DNA from: Cordilura impudica
Taxonomy: Eukaryota; Arthropoda; Insecta; Diptera; Scathophagidae
Reading direction: 5' to 3'
Assembly (NCBI GenBank): GCA_963682025.1
Contig: OY821522.1
Coordinates: forward strand, 30,236,701 to 30,300,700
DNA: 64,000 bases
The translations under genes and the position numbers were made by a program. Under the pieces are notes generated by a model. The model searched no databases and was not told the origin of the DNA. It was given only the letters and a program-made list of their open reading frames with translations. Numbering within the stretch: the first letter of the stretch is position 1; the number at the start of each line of letters is the position of its first letter. This document shows positions 54,942 to 64,000 of the stretch, one piece after another.

Positions 54942-55243
54942 ATATGGTAGGATAGTAGGGAACACAATTTTTATGAATCTTGGATGAACACCATCAAAGC
55001 TAGTAGCATTAGACTTTATACTGAGGAAGCTTTCGTATATTTCAGTTACAGTAAAGCAACTAAACTGAAATTGGTGTTGAACGTTTGAAATGGCATGGCT
55101 CCTGTTATGTTCAACATTAGCGGTAGGCCTTGGTAAATCTGTAAATTTGTAATTTAATTCCTCAACATTTATATTTACAGTATTATCTCTGGTTTTGGTA
55201 ATTATCCCTACATTTCGTATTTCACTCCATCTTGCCTTGCTAT
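54942..55243 (-). pseudogene. Outer LINE ORF2, pre-RT linker piece
   Basis: Reads ARWSEIRNVGIITKTRDNTV and FLSIKSNATSFDGVHPRFIK between the piggyBac border (TTAA 55244) and the inner LINE border. It is the same segment as in the LINE at 36400-36450. Confidence 0.85.
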
Positions 55244-55543
55244 TTAACCCTACGGTCCATAACCAGCTGGATGAACGGGAGTCCATAACCAAGGTACACG
55301 GGTACCTAGTGCAGTTTTTTCGTTTATATTCAAATAAAATAATATATATCTGCACAGATTTTAGAAACGCTTAGTTTTTACATCTCAGCTGTACAAATTT
55401 CATGTTTGTAAGATAATACTGGTCTCTATAGGCATTTTGTACCTAACAGGCACACAAAAGTAAACAGAAACTGGTTTTATAAGGCTTGGTTTTTGCTTGT
55501 TTTTGGTACCTGCTTGTGAATTGTTTGTGTTTCTAGGTAGCAA

Positions 55544-56018
55544 ATGTTCAGCTATGCTAGAAAAAGAACAACGAAGCATCAATTGAAGTGGAGGGATACG
55601 ACAGTGGCAGAAATATACGCATTCATTGGAATGCTGATAATGGCAGGTGCAAATCATTCCAATGATGAAAATGCAAGGAAGTTATGGACGCAATTGTCTC
55701 ATCCTCTATTCCGCGCAACATTGGGATTAAACCGCTTCTGGGATCTTATTCGTTTTATACATTTTGATGACGCAAGAACAAGAAACGAGAGGCAGCGCAC
55801 AGACAAAGCTGCTCCAATACGAGATATTTCGATAATGTTGAACGCCAATCTCGCAAAATATTATGTGCCTACAGAAAATTTAACAATCGACGAACAATTG
55901 TATCCGTACCGCGGCAGAACGAAATTTACCCAGTATATTCCATCGAAGCCTGTGAAATACGGTATCAAGGCATGGTGGATATGCGATGCTAAAAATTCAT
56001 ATCCTCTTCATGGCCAAA
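55544..56018 (+). pseudogene. piggyBac transposase, N-part (before mariner)
   Basis: Reads WRDTTVAEIYAFIGMLIMAG, NRFWDLIRFIHFDDARTRNE and NLTIDEQLYPYRGRTKFTQY (first catalytic D in I-D-E-Q-L), then KPVKYGIKAWWICDAKNSYP. It is cut by the mariner at 56019. The ~100 N-terminal residues are not seen; an acceptor-like tgtttctag before 55541 suggests an upstream exon. Confidence 0.88.
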
Positions 56019-56020
56019 TA

Positions 56021-57316
56021 AAGGGTCCGCCAAATAACTTTTTTTTTCGAAAATGTTATTAAAAAAAAACTACTGAATATTATCTCAAATTTCTTTTTTT
56101 TTTGAAAGTACAATCCTTCCGGTTAATAATGGAAAATAATTTCATTCAAATGGCTGCCTCGGCTGGCCATGCAGTAGCCTACACGATCGGTCTAATTTTT
56201 AAGCACATTATCGATTGTGTGCAGCTGTATTTCACCAATGGCTTCACGAATATTGTCCTTTAAAGCGTCAATTGTCTCTGGCTTGTTGGCGTAACACTTA
56301 TCTTTGAGGGCACCCCACAAATAATAGTCCAACGGAGTCAAATCGCAGCTCCGAGGTGGCCAAACGACATCAGCTCTGCGGCTGACAATGTGACCTTCAA
56401 GAACAGGGCGCAAAACATCGAGTGTAGCTTCGGCTGTGTGGCACGTAGCGCCGTCCTGTTGAAACCAAATGTTGCCAATATCTTCAATTTTTGTGAACAA
56501 AAATTCGTTCAACATGGCCCGATAACGATCGCTATTGACTGTAACGGCCACTCCTTGCTCATCTTCGAAGAAAAATGGCCCAATTATGCTTCTGGACCAA
56601 AATCCGCACCAAACAGTGAGTCGTTTTGGGTGTATCGGCTTTTCAATGTATGCGTGCGGGTTTTCTATGCCCCAAATGCGAGAATTTTGCGTGTTTACAT
56701 ACCCGCCAAGATCAAAATGAGCTTCTTCTGAAAAGATGATTTTTTTTGGCAAAATCGACATCTTCTGTAAGTCGATCGCAGGCCCACTTAGCGAAACGAA
56801 AATGCATTGGATGGTCAGTTGGCTTCAACTCCTGAACCAATTGGACTTTTTATGGCGTCATACCAAGGTCTTTATGCAAAATTCGTCTCAATGATGCCTC
56901 CGAAATGTTCAATTCTTGAGAACGACGGTGAATTGATGTTGATGGCGCCTCACGCACACTTTCTGCCACAGCAGCAATATTCTCGGGTGTACGCACTGTT
57001 TTTGGCTTTTCACGCTTTGGTTTATCGATGATGATGCCAGTTTATTTCAATTATTTCACAAGATAACGAACATACGGAGCTGACAGTGCTTCTCTTCTTC
57101 CAAAATCCGTACGCAATTTTCGCACACATTCTGCAACATTACCATGATTTTCAAAGTAATGTCGCAATATTTCCCAGAGTTGTTCAAGCGTATACACAAC
57201 CATATTCGTTCAGCGGAAGGATAAAACTAATTATCTGTCAAATCAGACATGAGCTAAGTGTTACCATTCACGAAATAAGCACTAGTTGAAAAAAAAACGT
57301 TAGATGGCGGACCCTT
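56021..57316 (-). mobile_element. mariner-like element (1296 bp) inside piggyBac
   Basis: Inverted ends AAGGGTCCGCCA (56021, reversed at 57305-57316) with similar following T-runs, TA on both sides (56019-56020 and 57317-57318). Size and TA duplication are typical of Tc1/mariner. It carries one decayed transposase. Confidence 0.9.
56192..57203 (-). pseudogene. mariner-like transposase, inactive
   Basis: The start ATG at 57203 (MVVYTLEQLWEILRHYF) opens the helix-turn-helix N-part (NVAECVRKLRTDFGRR). Stops fall near 57045 and 56850. The 189-residue catalytic frame 56761-56192 reads IIFSEEAHFDLGGYVN, where the usual first catalytic Asp of F-S-D-E is Glu, then WFQQDGATCHTA (second Asp) and PPRSCDLTPLDYYLWG (third Asp). 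Inactivated by stops and by loss of the first Asp. Confidence 0.9.
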
Positions 57317-57318
57317 TA

Positions 57319-58170
57319 TATACTGGCAAACAAGGCAGTGGTCGCGAAATTGGTGTAGGCGAAAGGGTAGTCAGATATTTGGTTGGGCCATACCACGGTA
57401 GTGGACGTAATATCACCATGGACCATTTTTTTACGACGCTGCCACTGGCAAAGCTGCTGATATCCGTCAAACTTAGCATTGTCGGAACACTGCGGCGAAA
57501 CAAAGCCTATATACCAACAGAAATGAAAGACGATAAGAGGTGGACCATTGGGACAAGCAAATTTGGTTTCCACGAGAAGGTGACTATGGTTACATACAAA
57601 CAGAGGAAAACAAATTCCGTAATAATGTTTTCGACTATGCATGATGATGCAACTGTAGAAGAAAACGGCAAACCAGAAATCGTCAATTTTTATAACAAAA
57701 CGAAAGGTGGCGTGGATGTTATGGACCAGACTCTTCGGGAGTATACCACACAGAGACACACAAAAAGGTGGCCTTTGTAGTTTTTCTACAATATGCTCGA
57801 TGTTAGTGCTTTCGCGGCATACACTATATTTTATGAGAATAACACAACTGTTCCATATCAAACAACACGGAGAAAACTCTTTTTGTGTAAACTTGCTGAA
57901 GATTTGTGTATGCCAATAATAGAAGAAAGAGTAACCAATCGCCAAGTAATGCGCCATTTTTCCACCAAAACAGCAATTGAGAGCTTTTTGGGAAGACCAG
58001 TGGAGACGGTAGCCTATACCAAGCAACCATCTACTTCTACGGCCGCTTCTACTGATGGCAGGAAGCCAATAAGAGGAAGCTGTTATTTGTGCGCTTCTTT
58101 GCCAGATAAAAGGAGAAGAAAGACGAGAGAAGTCCGTTTGCAAGAAACCAACTTGCGATCAACATACTAA
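57319..58170 (+). pseudogene. piggyBac transposase, C-part (after mariner)
   Basis: Reads YLVGPYHGSGRNITMDHFFT (second catalytic D in M-D-H-F-F-T), IVGTLRRNKAYIPTEMK and NKTKGGVDVMDQTLREYTTQ (third/fourth acidic region), then a TAG at 57778 in R-W-P-L-stop-F-F-Y-N-M. The frame continues to the Cys-rich tail (CYLCASLPDKRRRKTR) at 58170. Apart from that stop and the mariner, the gene is complete. Confidence 0.88.
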
Positions 58171-58594
58171 AACAATATCAAAATGTTTTCCATGTTTCAA
58201 CAATGACTCAACATAACACATCAAATATAAGAAATAAGTTAAAATGAATAAAATATAAATAATTCAACTAAGAAACAATTACATTTCATATTTTACACAT
58301 CAATAAACATTATGAAACAAACCAAAAATAAAGCAAACGTTCTTTCTTTGAAATATAAGGTAATTTGCAGTAAGGTACCCGGGTACCCTGGTCATGGACC
58401 CCTGTATGCAAAAACATTAAACTCATTTTTTGGTTAATATATTTAACCAAATTTGATAAACTTTTTTCTAGTCTCTAAGTTTAGCCGAAATGTCTGATGA
58501 TCCCGAGTTTCATGTTGATATCTTCAATATTATAGGCACAGCAGCACTTTAAAGTTCAAATTGTTACCCGGGTACCCGGTTATGGACCGTAGGG
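58171..58594 (+). other. piggyBac 3' untranslated and terminal region
   Basis: Noncoding; repeated ggtacccgggtaccctgg and ggtcatggaccc blocks near 58375-58400 and 58565-58594. Confidence 0.6.
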
Positions 58595-58598
58595 TTAA

Positions 58599-59640
58599 GC
58601 AACTTGAAAATTTTTTGTTATAGTAGGACGATTTGGCAATCATAATGCTTCTGATTACCTTATTTCTAAGGGATCGAAATGCAGTCTGTAGTTCGGGGGT
58701 TTTAAATCTCTTCCATCTTTTATAAGCAATATTACGTTGTTCGAGTAAGCAATTAATTTCAACCGTAAACCATGGGTTGTCAGTTGTTGTTATCCTTTTC
58801 GTTCTAAGAGGAACAAATTCATTGAAGAGTTGTTCAATGTTTGTTTGAATAAAGGTAAGCGGCTCATCAACAGATGGCATATAATATATACAATACCAAT
58901 CAATTTGTGAAATTTTATCATATAAAGCTAAATAATTAATACGTTTAAAGTCATGACAGCTAAAACTTTCATCAGTTGTGTCTGGTTTAAAATCGTAAGT
59001 GATAAATATAAGATCGTGTTTGGAAAACACAGGAGCTGATATCTGTTCAAACAAAAGAACTTTTGACAAACAGTTGGTGAAAAATATATCAAGGAGCGAA
59101 TTTGAGTTGGTGGAATAGTGTGTAGGTGTAGTTTTATTGACAACATCTAGGCCAAGATATATAGCATTTCATCTGAAAACGTAGATTCCACTAAAATGTT
59201 ACTGTTAAAATCAGCAGCTATTATAACATTTCTGTACCCCACGGTAATATTAGATAAGTCGAGAAAAAAAGCTTTTGAATTAATATTCTTATTTGGTCTA
59301 TAGACATTTCCTAGCAATACCTTTTCGTTCCTATTGAATAATTCTGAAAAAAGAAACTCAATTCCATCACCATCTTTTGATTTATTTTTAATTTTACATT
59401 TTACATTATTTTTCACATATATGGCAACGCCACCTGCTTTTTTATCCTTATGACCTTTTTTTGTTTGCTATCCACTCTGAAGAGCTTGTATCCCCGCAAT
59501 CTGTAACAGTCATCGTTGACCTTGGCATTGAACAATGTTTCTGAAATGCATGCAGCATCGACGTTGGAAGACTCAAATATGTAACGGGACTCTTCTATTT
59601 AAATTTTTAAGCTTTGCGCATTAATATGAACAACGTTTAA
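58599..59640 (-). pseudogene. Outer LINE ORF2: endonuclease and linker
   Basis: 59640-59420 reads N-V-V-H-I-N-A-Q-S-L, SNVDAACISETLFNAKVND and YRLRGYKLFRVDSKQKK (endonuclease N-part). 59416-59147 has NRNEKVLLGNVYRPNKNINS and VIIAADFNSNILV (A-D-F-N). 59069-58599 is the linker (DNPWFTVEINCLLEQRNIAY; AKSSYYNKKFSSCL). Breaks at about 59600, 59420 and 59130. Confidence 0.85.
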
Positions 59641-60059
59641 GCCATTTTTAAGTTTGGAAAAAATACGAATCATGCTATGTGCATTGAATTTGGAACTAAC
59701 CCTCAGATTATTTAAATTGTTCAACATATATTACAGAGATGAGTGCAACGCAAGTAAATTGTGTGTTAACATTAATATTGATTATAAACTTGGTATTAAA
59801 AAACTTAGATATAATAAGATAATAATTTTAATAAGATTGATAAAGGTGAAAATAACGAATACAAAAAAAGTTTGTTAATATTAAAATTAATTTTGAAATT
59901 GATATTACGAGTATAAAAATTGGTTCCATAAAAACGTAATTTAAATATGAATGGTAAATATGAAAAAAAATTAAGATAAAATGTTTCGAACAATATAACA
60001 AAACATAAGGAATACAAATAATTTTCATTTCGAAATAAGCTATAAATATCATCAATGCA
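59641..60059 (-). other. Outer LINE inter-ORF region
   Basis: A+T-rich DNA between ORF1 and ORF2; small frames (59805-60116, 59828-60079) partly cover the end of ORF1 and otherwise lack motifs. Confidence 0.5.
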
Positions 60060-61004
60060 ATTGAGACGCTGCGGTTCATCTGACTGGTTCATTTTGATAA
60101 AAACAATGCCACGCATAGAATAAAAAGAAAATAGTTTCTTGTCTTTCTAAAGTTTTACAGCTTCAATATATATTTTAAAATTCCGGGGTGTTAAATTTTC
60201 CTTGACATGAAAAGTCATATCAGATGCGATGCCAATATCATTCAATCGTAAAGGACCTTTGCGCATTCGTGTTAGAGTGGAAATAGAAAGTTTCTATCAT
60301 ATGGTGTTCCGAGTCTTACGATAATAGCAGGATCACTGTTATTAATTCCAGCTCTAGTTTTCTTTAAGCGAAATATTGACTTTACTGCTGGTCGATTAAT
60401 GTTAATTGTGGCACATAAATTATTAAATATTTGGTTCACATCATCATCTTCATACATTGGTACACCATTTATTCTAAAGTTACATGCAACTGCTGCATTT
60501 TCCTGTTTATTTAATTCTTTTTTTAATCAAATATTTCGTTTTTTAGGCTTAAGGCGTTAGCCGAGACTGTTTCTAATTCATGTATTTTCTTTTTAACATC
60601 ATTTAATTCTCCTTTATATTCTTCAAGTGTTTGTTCAACTCTTTTCATTGTTTGGTTTATTTTTACTTCTATCTCATTTAGGAGTCTATCTTCACGCCCT
60701 CGAAACATACTTTGTATAAATGTTTGTAACTTTTCGGTTAGATCTACACTTAATTTATCAAAACATTTGTCCATTGTTGTTATTATTCTTAATGGAGATT
60801 CTAAGTTAGTTGATCGAGGAGCTTTTGATACACTTTCACTAATAGTGTTTTGTAATACGTTCTTATGTGTTTGTTTGTAGGATTGCTAGTAATATTGTCA
60901 TTATTCGTGATGTGATTTTCACTGTTTGTTGTGTTATTATCAATATCCATAGCAGATGCACTTTCTTGTTGATAATTTTTTTTATTTACTCTTCTATATC
61001 CCAT
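60060..61004 (-). pseudogene. Outer LINE ORF1 (coiled coil plus RRM-like)
   Basis: 61004-60801: start MGYRRVNKKNYQQESASAMD, N/T-rich. 60774-60523: MDKCFDKLSVDLTEKLQTFI and KMKRVEQTLEEYKGEL-type coiled coil. 60457-60272: a globular nucleic-acid-binding part (NRPAVKSIFRLKKTRAGINN; IIVRLGTPYDRNFLF). 60210-60060: NLTPRNFKIYIEAVKL and FYSMRGIVFIKMNQSDEPQR, the RRM-like end. Such an ORF1 binds the element RNA as a trimer in related LINEs. Frameshifts separate the pieces. Confidence 0.75.
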
Positions 61005-61234
61005 ATTTGAGTGGGGTTTAGTATGGACGCCTTTAGTGTTTAGTTTCTCTTTATATTTAAAAAGAGAGAGATAGAGTTTTGATATTTTTGTGATGGTTTT
61101 TTAATATTTTAATATTGCACAGCCATACTGTGGTAGATAATACTAAAAGTTCAACCATACTGTGTTAGGTAGCAAATTCGCAAACCCCACAAACCTAAAG
61201 TTTTACTTATTGCTGTTTACACAAACATATTTTT
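61005..61234. other. No gene seen
   Basis: Noncoding; accatactgtg occurs twice (61120 and 61153) near the LINE 5' end. Confidence 0.35.
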
Positions 61235-63885
61235 GATGTGTAAACATCTATACGCGCAGGGGGTAAATTTCTATTTCACAATACAATCGCAAAAACAGCG
61301 TAACACATCGGTGTGAGCCGAAGTGTAAATCGGTGTGACTTTATCTGATTGTATTTGTGAAAAAATTATGATATGTTCTTTTCTAAACATTTTTCAATTG
61401 TCTTTCAAAAAACATCAATTGTATTTCAGAAACCCTCAATATAATTTCAGAAAACATCATTTGAATTTCAGAAAACATAAATAGAATTTCAGAAAACATC
61501 AATATAATTTCAGAAAACATCATTCGAGTTTCAGAAAACATCAATTGAATTTCAGAAAACATCAATAGAATTTAAGAAAACATCATTCGAGTTTCAGAAA
61601 ACATGAATTGAATTTCAGAAAGCATCAATAGAATTTCAGAAAACATCAATTGTATTTCAGAAACCATCAATATAATTTCAGAAAACATCATTTGAATTTC
61701 AGAAAACATAAATTGAATTTCAGAAAACATCAATATAATTTCAGAAAACATCAATTGTATTTCAGAAACCATCAATATAATTTCAGAAAACATCATTTGA
61801 ATTTCAGAAAACATAAATAGAATTTCAGAAAACATCAATATAATTTCACAAAACACCATTCGAGTTTCAGAAAACATCAATTGAATTTCAGAAAGCATCA
61901 ATATAATTTCAGAAAACATCAATTGTATTTCAGAAACCATCAATATAATTTCAGAAAACATCATTTGAATTTCAGAAAACATAAATAGAATTTCAGAAAA
62001 CATCAATATAATTTCAGAAAACATCAATTGCATTTCAGAGACCATCAATATAATTTCAGAAAACATCAATTGTATTTCAGAAAACATCAATAGAATTTCA
62101 GAAAACATGAACTGTATTTCAGAAAACATCAATAAAATTTCAGAAAACATCAATTGAATTTCAGAAAACATCAATATAATTTCAGAAAACATCAATTGTA
62201 TTTCAGAAAACATCAATTGTATTTCAGTAACCATCAATATAATTTCAGAAAACATCATTTGAATTTCAGAAAACGTAAATAGAATTTCAGAAAACATCAA
62301 TATAATTTCAGAAAACATCAATTCTATTTCAGAAACCATCAATATAACTTCAGAAAACATCATTTGAATTTCAGAAAACATAAATAGAATTTCAGAAAAC
62401 ATCACTATAATTTCACAAAACATCATTCGAGTTTCAGAAAACATCAATTGAATTTCAGAAAGCATCAATAGAATTTCAGAAAACATCAATTGTATTTCAG
62501 AAACCATCAATATAATTTCAGAAAACATAATTTGAATTTCAGAAAACATAAATAGAATTTCAGAAAACATCAATATAATTTTAGAAAACATCAATAGTAT
62601 TTCAGAAACCATCAATATAATTTCAGAAAACATCATTTGCATTTCAGAAAACATAAATAGAATTTCAGAAAACATCAATAGAATTTCAGAAAACATGAAC
62701 TGTATTTCAGAAAATATCAATAAAATTTCAGAAAACATCAATTGAATTTCAGAAAACATCAATATAATTTCAGCAAACATCAATTGTATTTCAGAAAACA
62801 TCAATTGTATTTCAGAAAACATCATTTGAATTTCAGAAAACATAAATAGAATTTCAGAAAACATCAATTGTATTTCAGAAACCATCAATATAATTTCAGA
62901 AAATATCATTTGTATTTCAGAAAACATAAATAGAATTTCAGAAAACATCAATATAATTTCAGACAACATCATTCGCGTTTCAGAAAACATCATTTGAATT
63001 TCAGAAAACATAAATAGAATTTCAGAAAACATCAATATAATTTCAGAAAACATCATTCGAGTTTCAGAAAACATCAATTGAATTTCAGAAAACATCAATA
63101 TAATTTCAGAAAACATCAATTGTATTTCAGAAAACATCAATTGTATTTCAGAAAACATCATTTGAATTTCAGAAAACATAAATAGAATTACAGAAAACAT
63201 CAATTGTATTTCAGAAACCATCAATATAATTTCAGAAAACATCATTTGAATTTCAGAAAACATGAATAAAATTTCAGAAAACATCAATATAATTTCAGAA
63301 AACATCATTCGAGTTTCAGAAAACATCATTTGAATTTCAGAAAACATAAATAGAATTTCAGAAACAATCAATATAATTTCAGAGAACATCATTCGAGTTT
63401 CAGAAAACATCAATTGAATTTCAGAAAACATCAATAGAATATCAGAAAACATCAATATAATTTCAGAAAACATCATTCGAGTTTCAGAAAACATCAATTG
63501 AATTTCAGAAAACATCAATAGAATTTCAGAAAACATCAATTGTATTTCAGAAAACATCAATTGTATTTCAGAAAACATCATCTGAATTTCAGAAAACATA
63601 AATAGAATTTCAGAAAACATCAATTGAATTTCAAAAAGCATTATTTGAATTACTGAGAACATTAATTGTATTTCAGAAAACATCAATATAATTTCAAAAA
63701 GCATCATTTGAATTGCTGAAAACATTAATTGTATTTTAGAAAACATCAATTGAATTTCAGAAAACATCAATTGCATTTCAGAAAACATCAATTGAATTTC
63801 AGAAAACAGCATAATCGACTTATCTTTTATGCACTGGAAAATATGATGTTGATGGTTTCTTTAATTATTAGATGTTTACACATTT
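61235..63885. mobile_element. Minisatellite-bearing element B with short inverted ends
   Basis: Ends GATGTGTAAACATCT (61235-61249) and near-complement (63871-63885), the same as element A. Shared neighbours: cgcagggggtaaa and cacaatacaatcgcaaaaac at the left, cttgtgatcggactca at the right. Inside is one large array in a single orientation, with no inverted arm and no MITE, so A and B differ in what fills them. Confidence 0.7.
61383..63812. repeat. 24-bp minisatellite array (about 100 units)
   Basis: Units atttcagaaaacatcaattg and relatives (ends attga, atata, atttg, ttcga). Higher-order patterns recur, for example a block of several units (cattcgag, caattgaatttcag, catcaatataattt, cattcgag) near 62420, 63050, 63290, 63390 and 63480, which suggests multi-unit duplication. 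On the minus strand a 746-codon frame (61572-63812) encodes an octapeptide of M-F-S-E-I-x-L type; a single TAA splits it from a 60-codon continuation (61383-61565). I regard it as noncoding. Confidence 0.93.
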
Positions 63886-64000
63886 CCCTTGTGATCGGAC
63901 TCACATGATTTTTTATACCCTATACCACTATGTGGTTTGGGTATAATGACTTTGTGCTGCTGTTTGTAACAACCAAAAATATTTGACCTAGACCCATCTT
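63886..64000 (-). repeat. Partial copy of the 9911-10686 dispersed repeat, cut by window edge
   Basis: From about 63913, ataccctataccactatgtg runs to the window end as the reverse complement of the 3' end of the fuller copy (10575-10686). Confidence 0.8.

Larger units (their letters stand above)
55248..58594 (+). mobile_element. piggyBac element (3.35 kb) carrying a mariner
   Basis: Inverted ends CCCTACGGTCCATAACC (55248 and, reversed, ending 58594), TTAA on both sides (55244-55247 and 58595-58598). Internal ggtacccgggta-type blocks near both ends are subterminal repeats. It holds one transposase gene, split by a mariner. TTAA insertion with exact target restoration is the family's signature. 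Confidence 0.93.
43123..61004 (-). mobile_element. Outer LINE of stack 2, split by a LINE and a piggyBac element
   Basis: ORF1 (61004-60060) and ORF2 pieces (59640-58599, 55243-54942, 44707-43355) lie in order on the minus strand, and the frame is continuous across both insertions once the duplicated target bases are discounted. The 3' end has a (TTTATT)n-type run at 43121-43150. The coiled-coil/RRM-like ORF1 places it outside the CCHC Jockey type. Confidence 0.82.

Noticed and set aside
57316..58143. 275-aa minus-strand frame
   Set aside because: Shadow of the piggyBac transposase C-part on the opposite strand; no motif of its own.
61383..63812. CRISPR-like regular repeats
   Set aside because: Units are contiguous, about 24 bp, without unique spacers, in a eukaryotic context.
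1..64000. tRNA and rRNA genes
   Set aside because: No cloverleaf or rRNA segment recognised. The B-box-like site at 37319-37330 belongs to a SINE-like insert.

Overview
This window is a eukaryotic, strongly A+T-rich, gene-poor stretch built almost entirely from mobile elements. It most likely comes from a higher fly (Diptera: Schizophora, perhaps a calyptrate). That inference rests on Dicer-1-, casein kinase II beta- and NOC3-like relics, Jockey-type LINEs, a BEL/Pao element, an env-bearing gypsy element (errantivirus), piggyBac, mariner, hAT and PIF/Harbinger elements, and a Foldback-like element. I see no rRNA, tRNA or CRISPR. The best candidates for host coding sequence are the end of a spliced gene at 703-1231 and a lone exon-like segment at 17261-17407.

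Layout. 1-6446: a LINE 3' end, an unrecognised spliced gene, a small PHD-like ORF, a broken Dicer-1 copy, a 220-bp tandem duplication and a broken NOC3-like copy. 6447-13748: a Foldback-like element with 1.5-1.9 kb inverted repeats made of tandem ~150-bp units and flanked by a perfect 9-bp target duplication. Between its arms lie a CK2-beta relic, two dispersed repeats, a hAT remnant and a Jockey ORF1. 13777-15526: a small element filled with a ~24-bp minisatellite; a larger relative sits at 61235-63885. 15787-20351: a MITE, the candidate exon and a decayed hAT transposase.

Two nested stacks dominate the rest. Stack 1 (about 20627-41603) is a single minus-strand Jockey-like LINE split by three insertions, each with its own target duplication: a BEL/Pao element at 29046-39731 (5 bp, TTGAT), a Harbinger element at 26217-28855 (3 bp, CAG), and a 4.1-kb DNA element at 20909-25006 (8 bp, CACTTTTG). 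The BEL element itself carries a LINE and a SINE. Stack 2 (about 43123-61004) is another minus-strand LINE split by a piggyBac element at 55248-58594 (TTAA), which holds a mariner at 56021-57316, and by a second LINE at 44713-54936 (GTAAT), which holds an errantivirus at 45362-52250 (CGTG) and a MITE at 52506-52800 (TTA).

All boundaries, repeats and motifs were read by eye. Family names come from recognised protein motifs, termini and target-duplication lengths, not from database searches. Because the insertions are nested, their relative ages can be read directly. Most open frames are fragments of inactivated elements. The Harbinger transposase and the errantiviral env-like frame are the most nearly complete.
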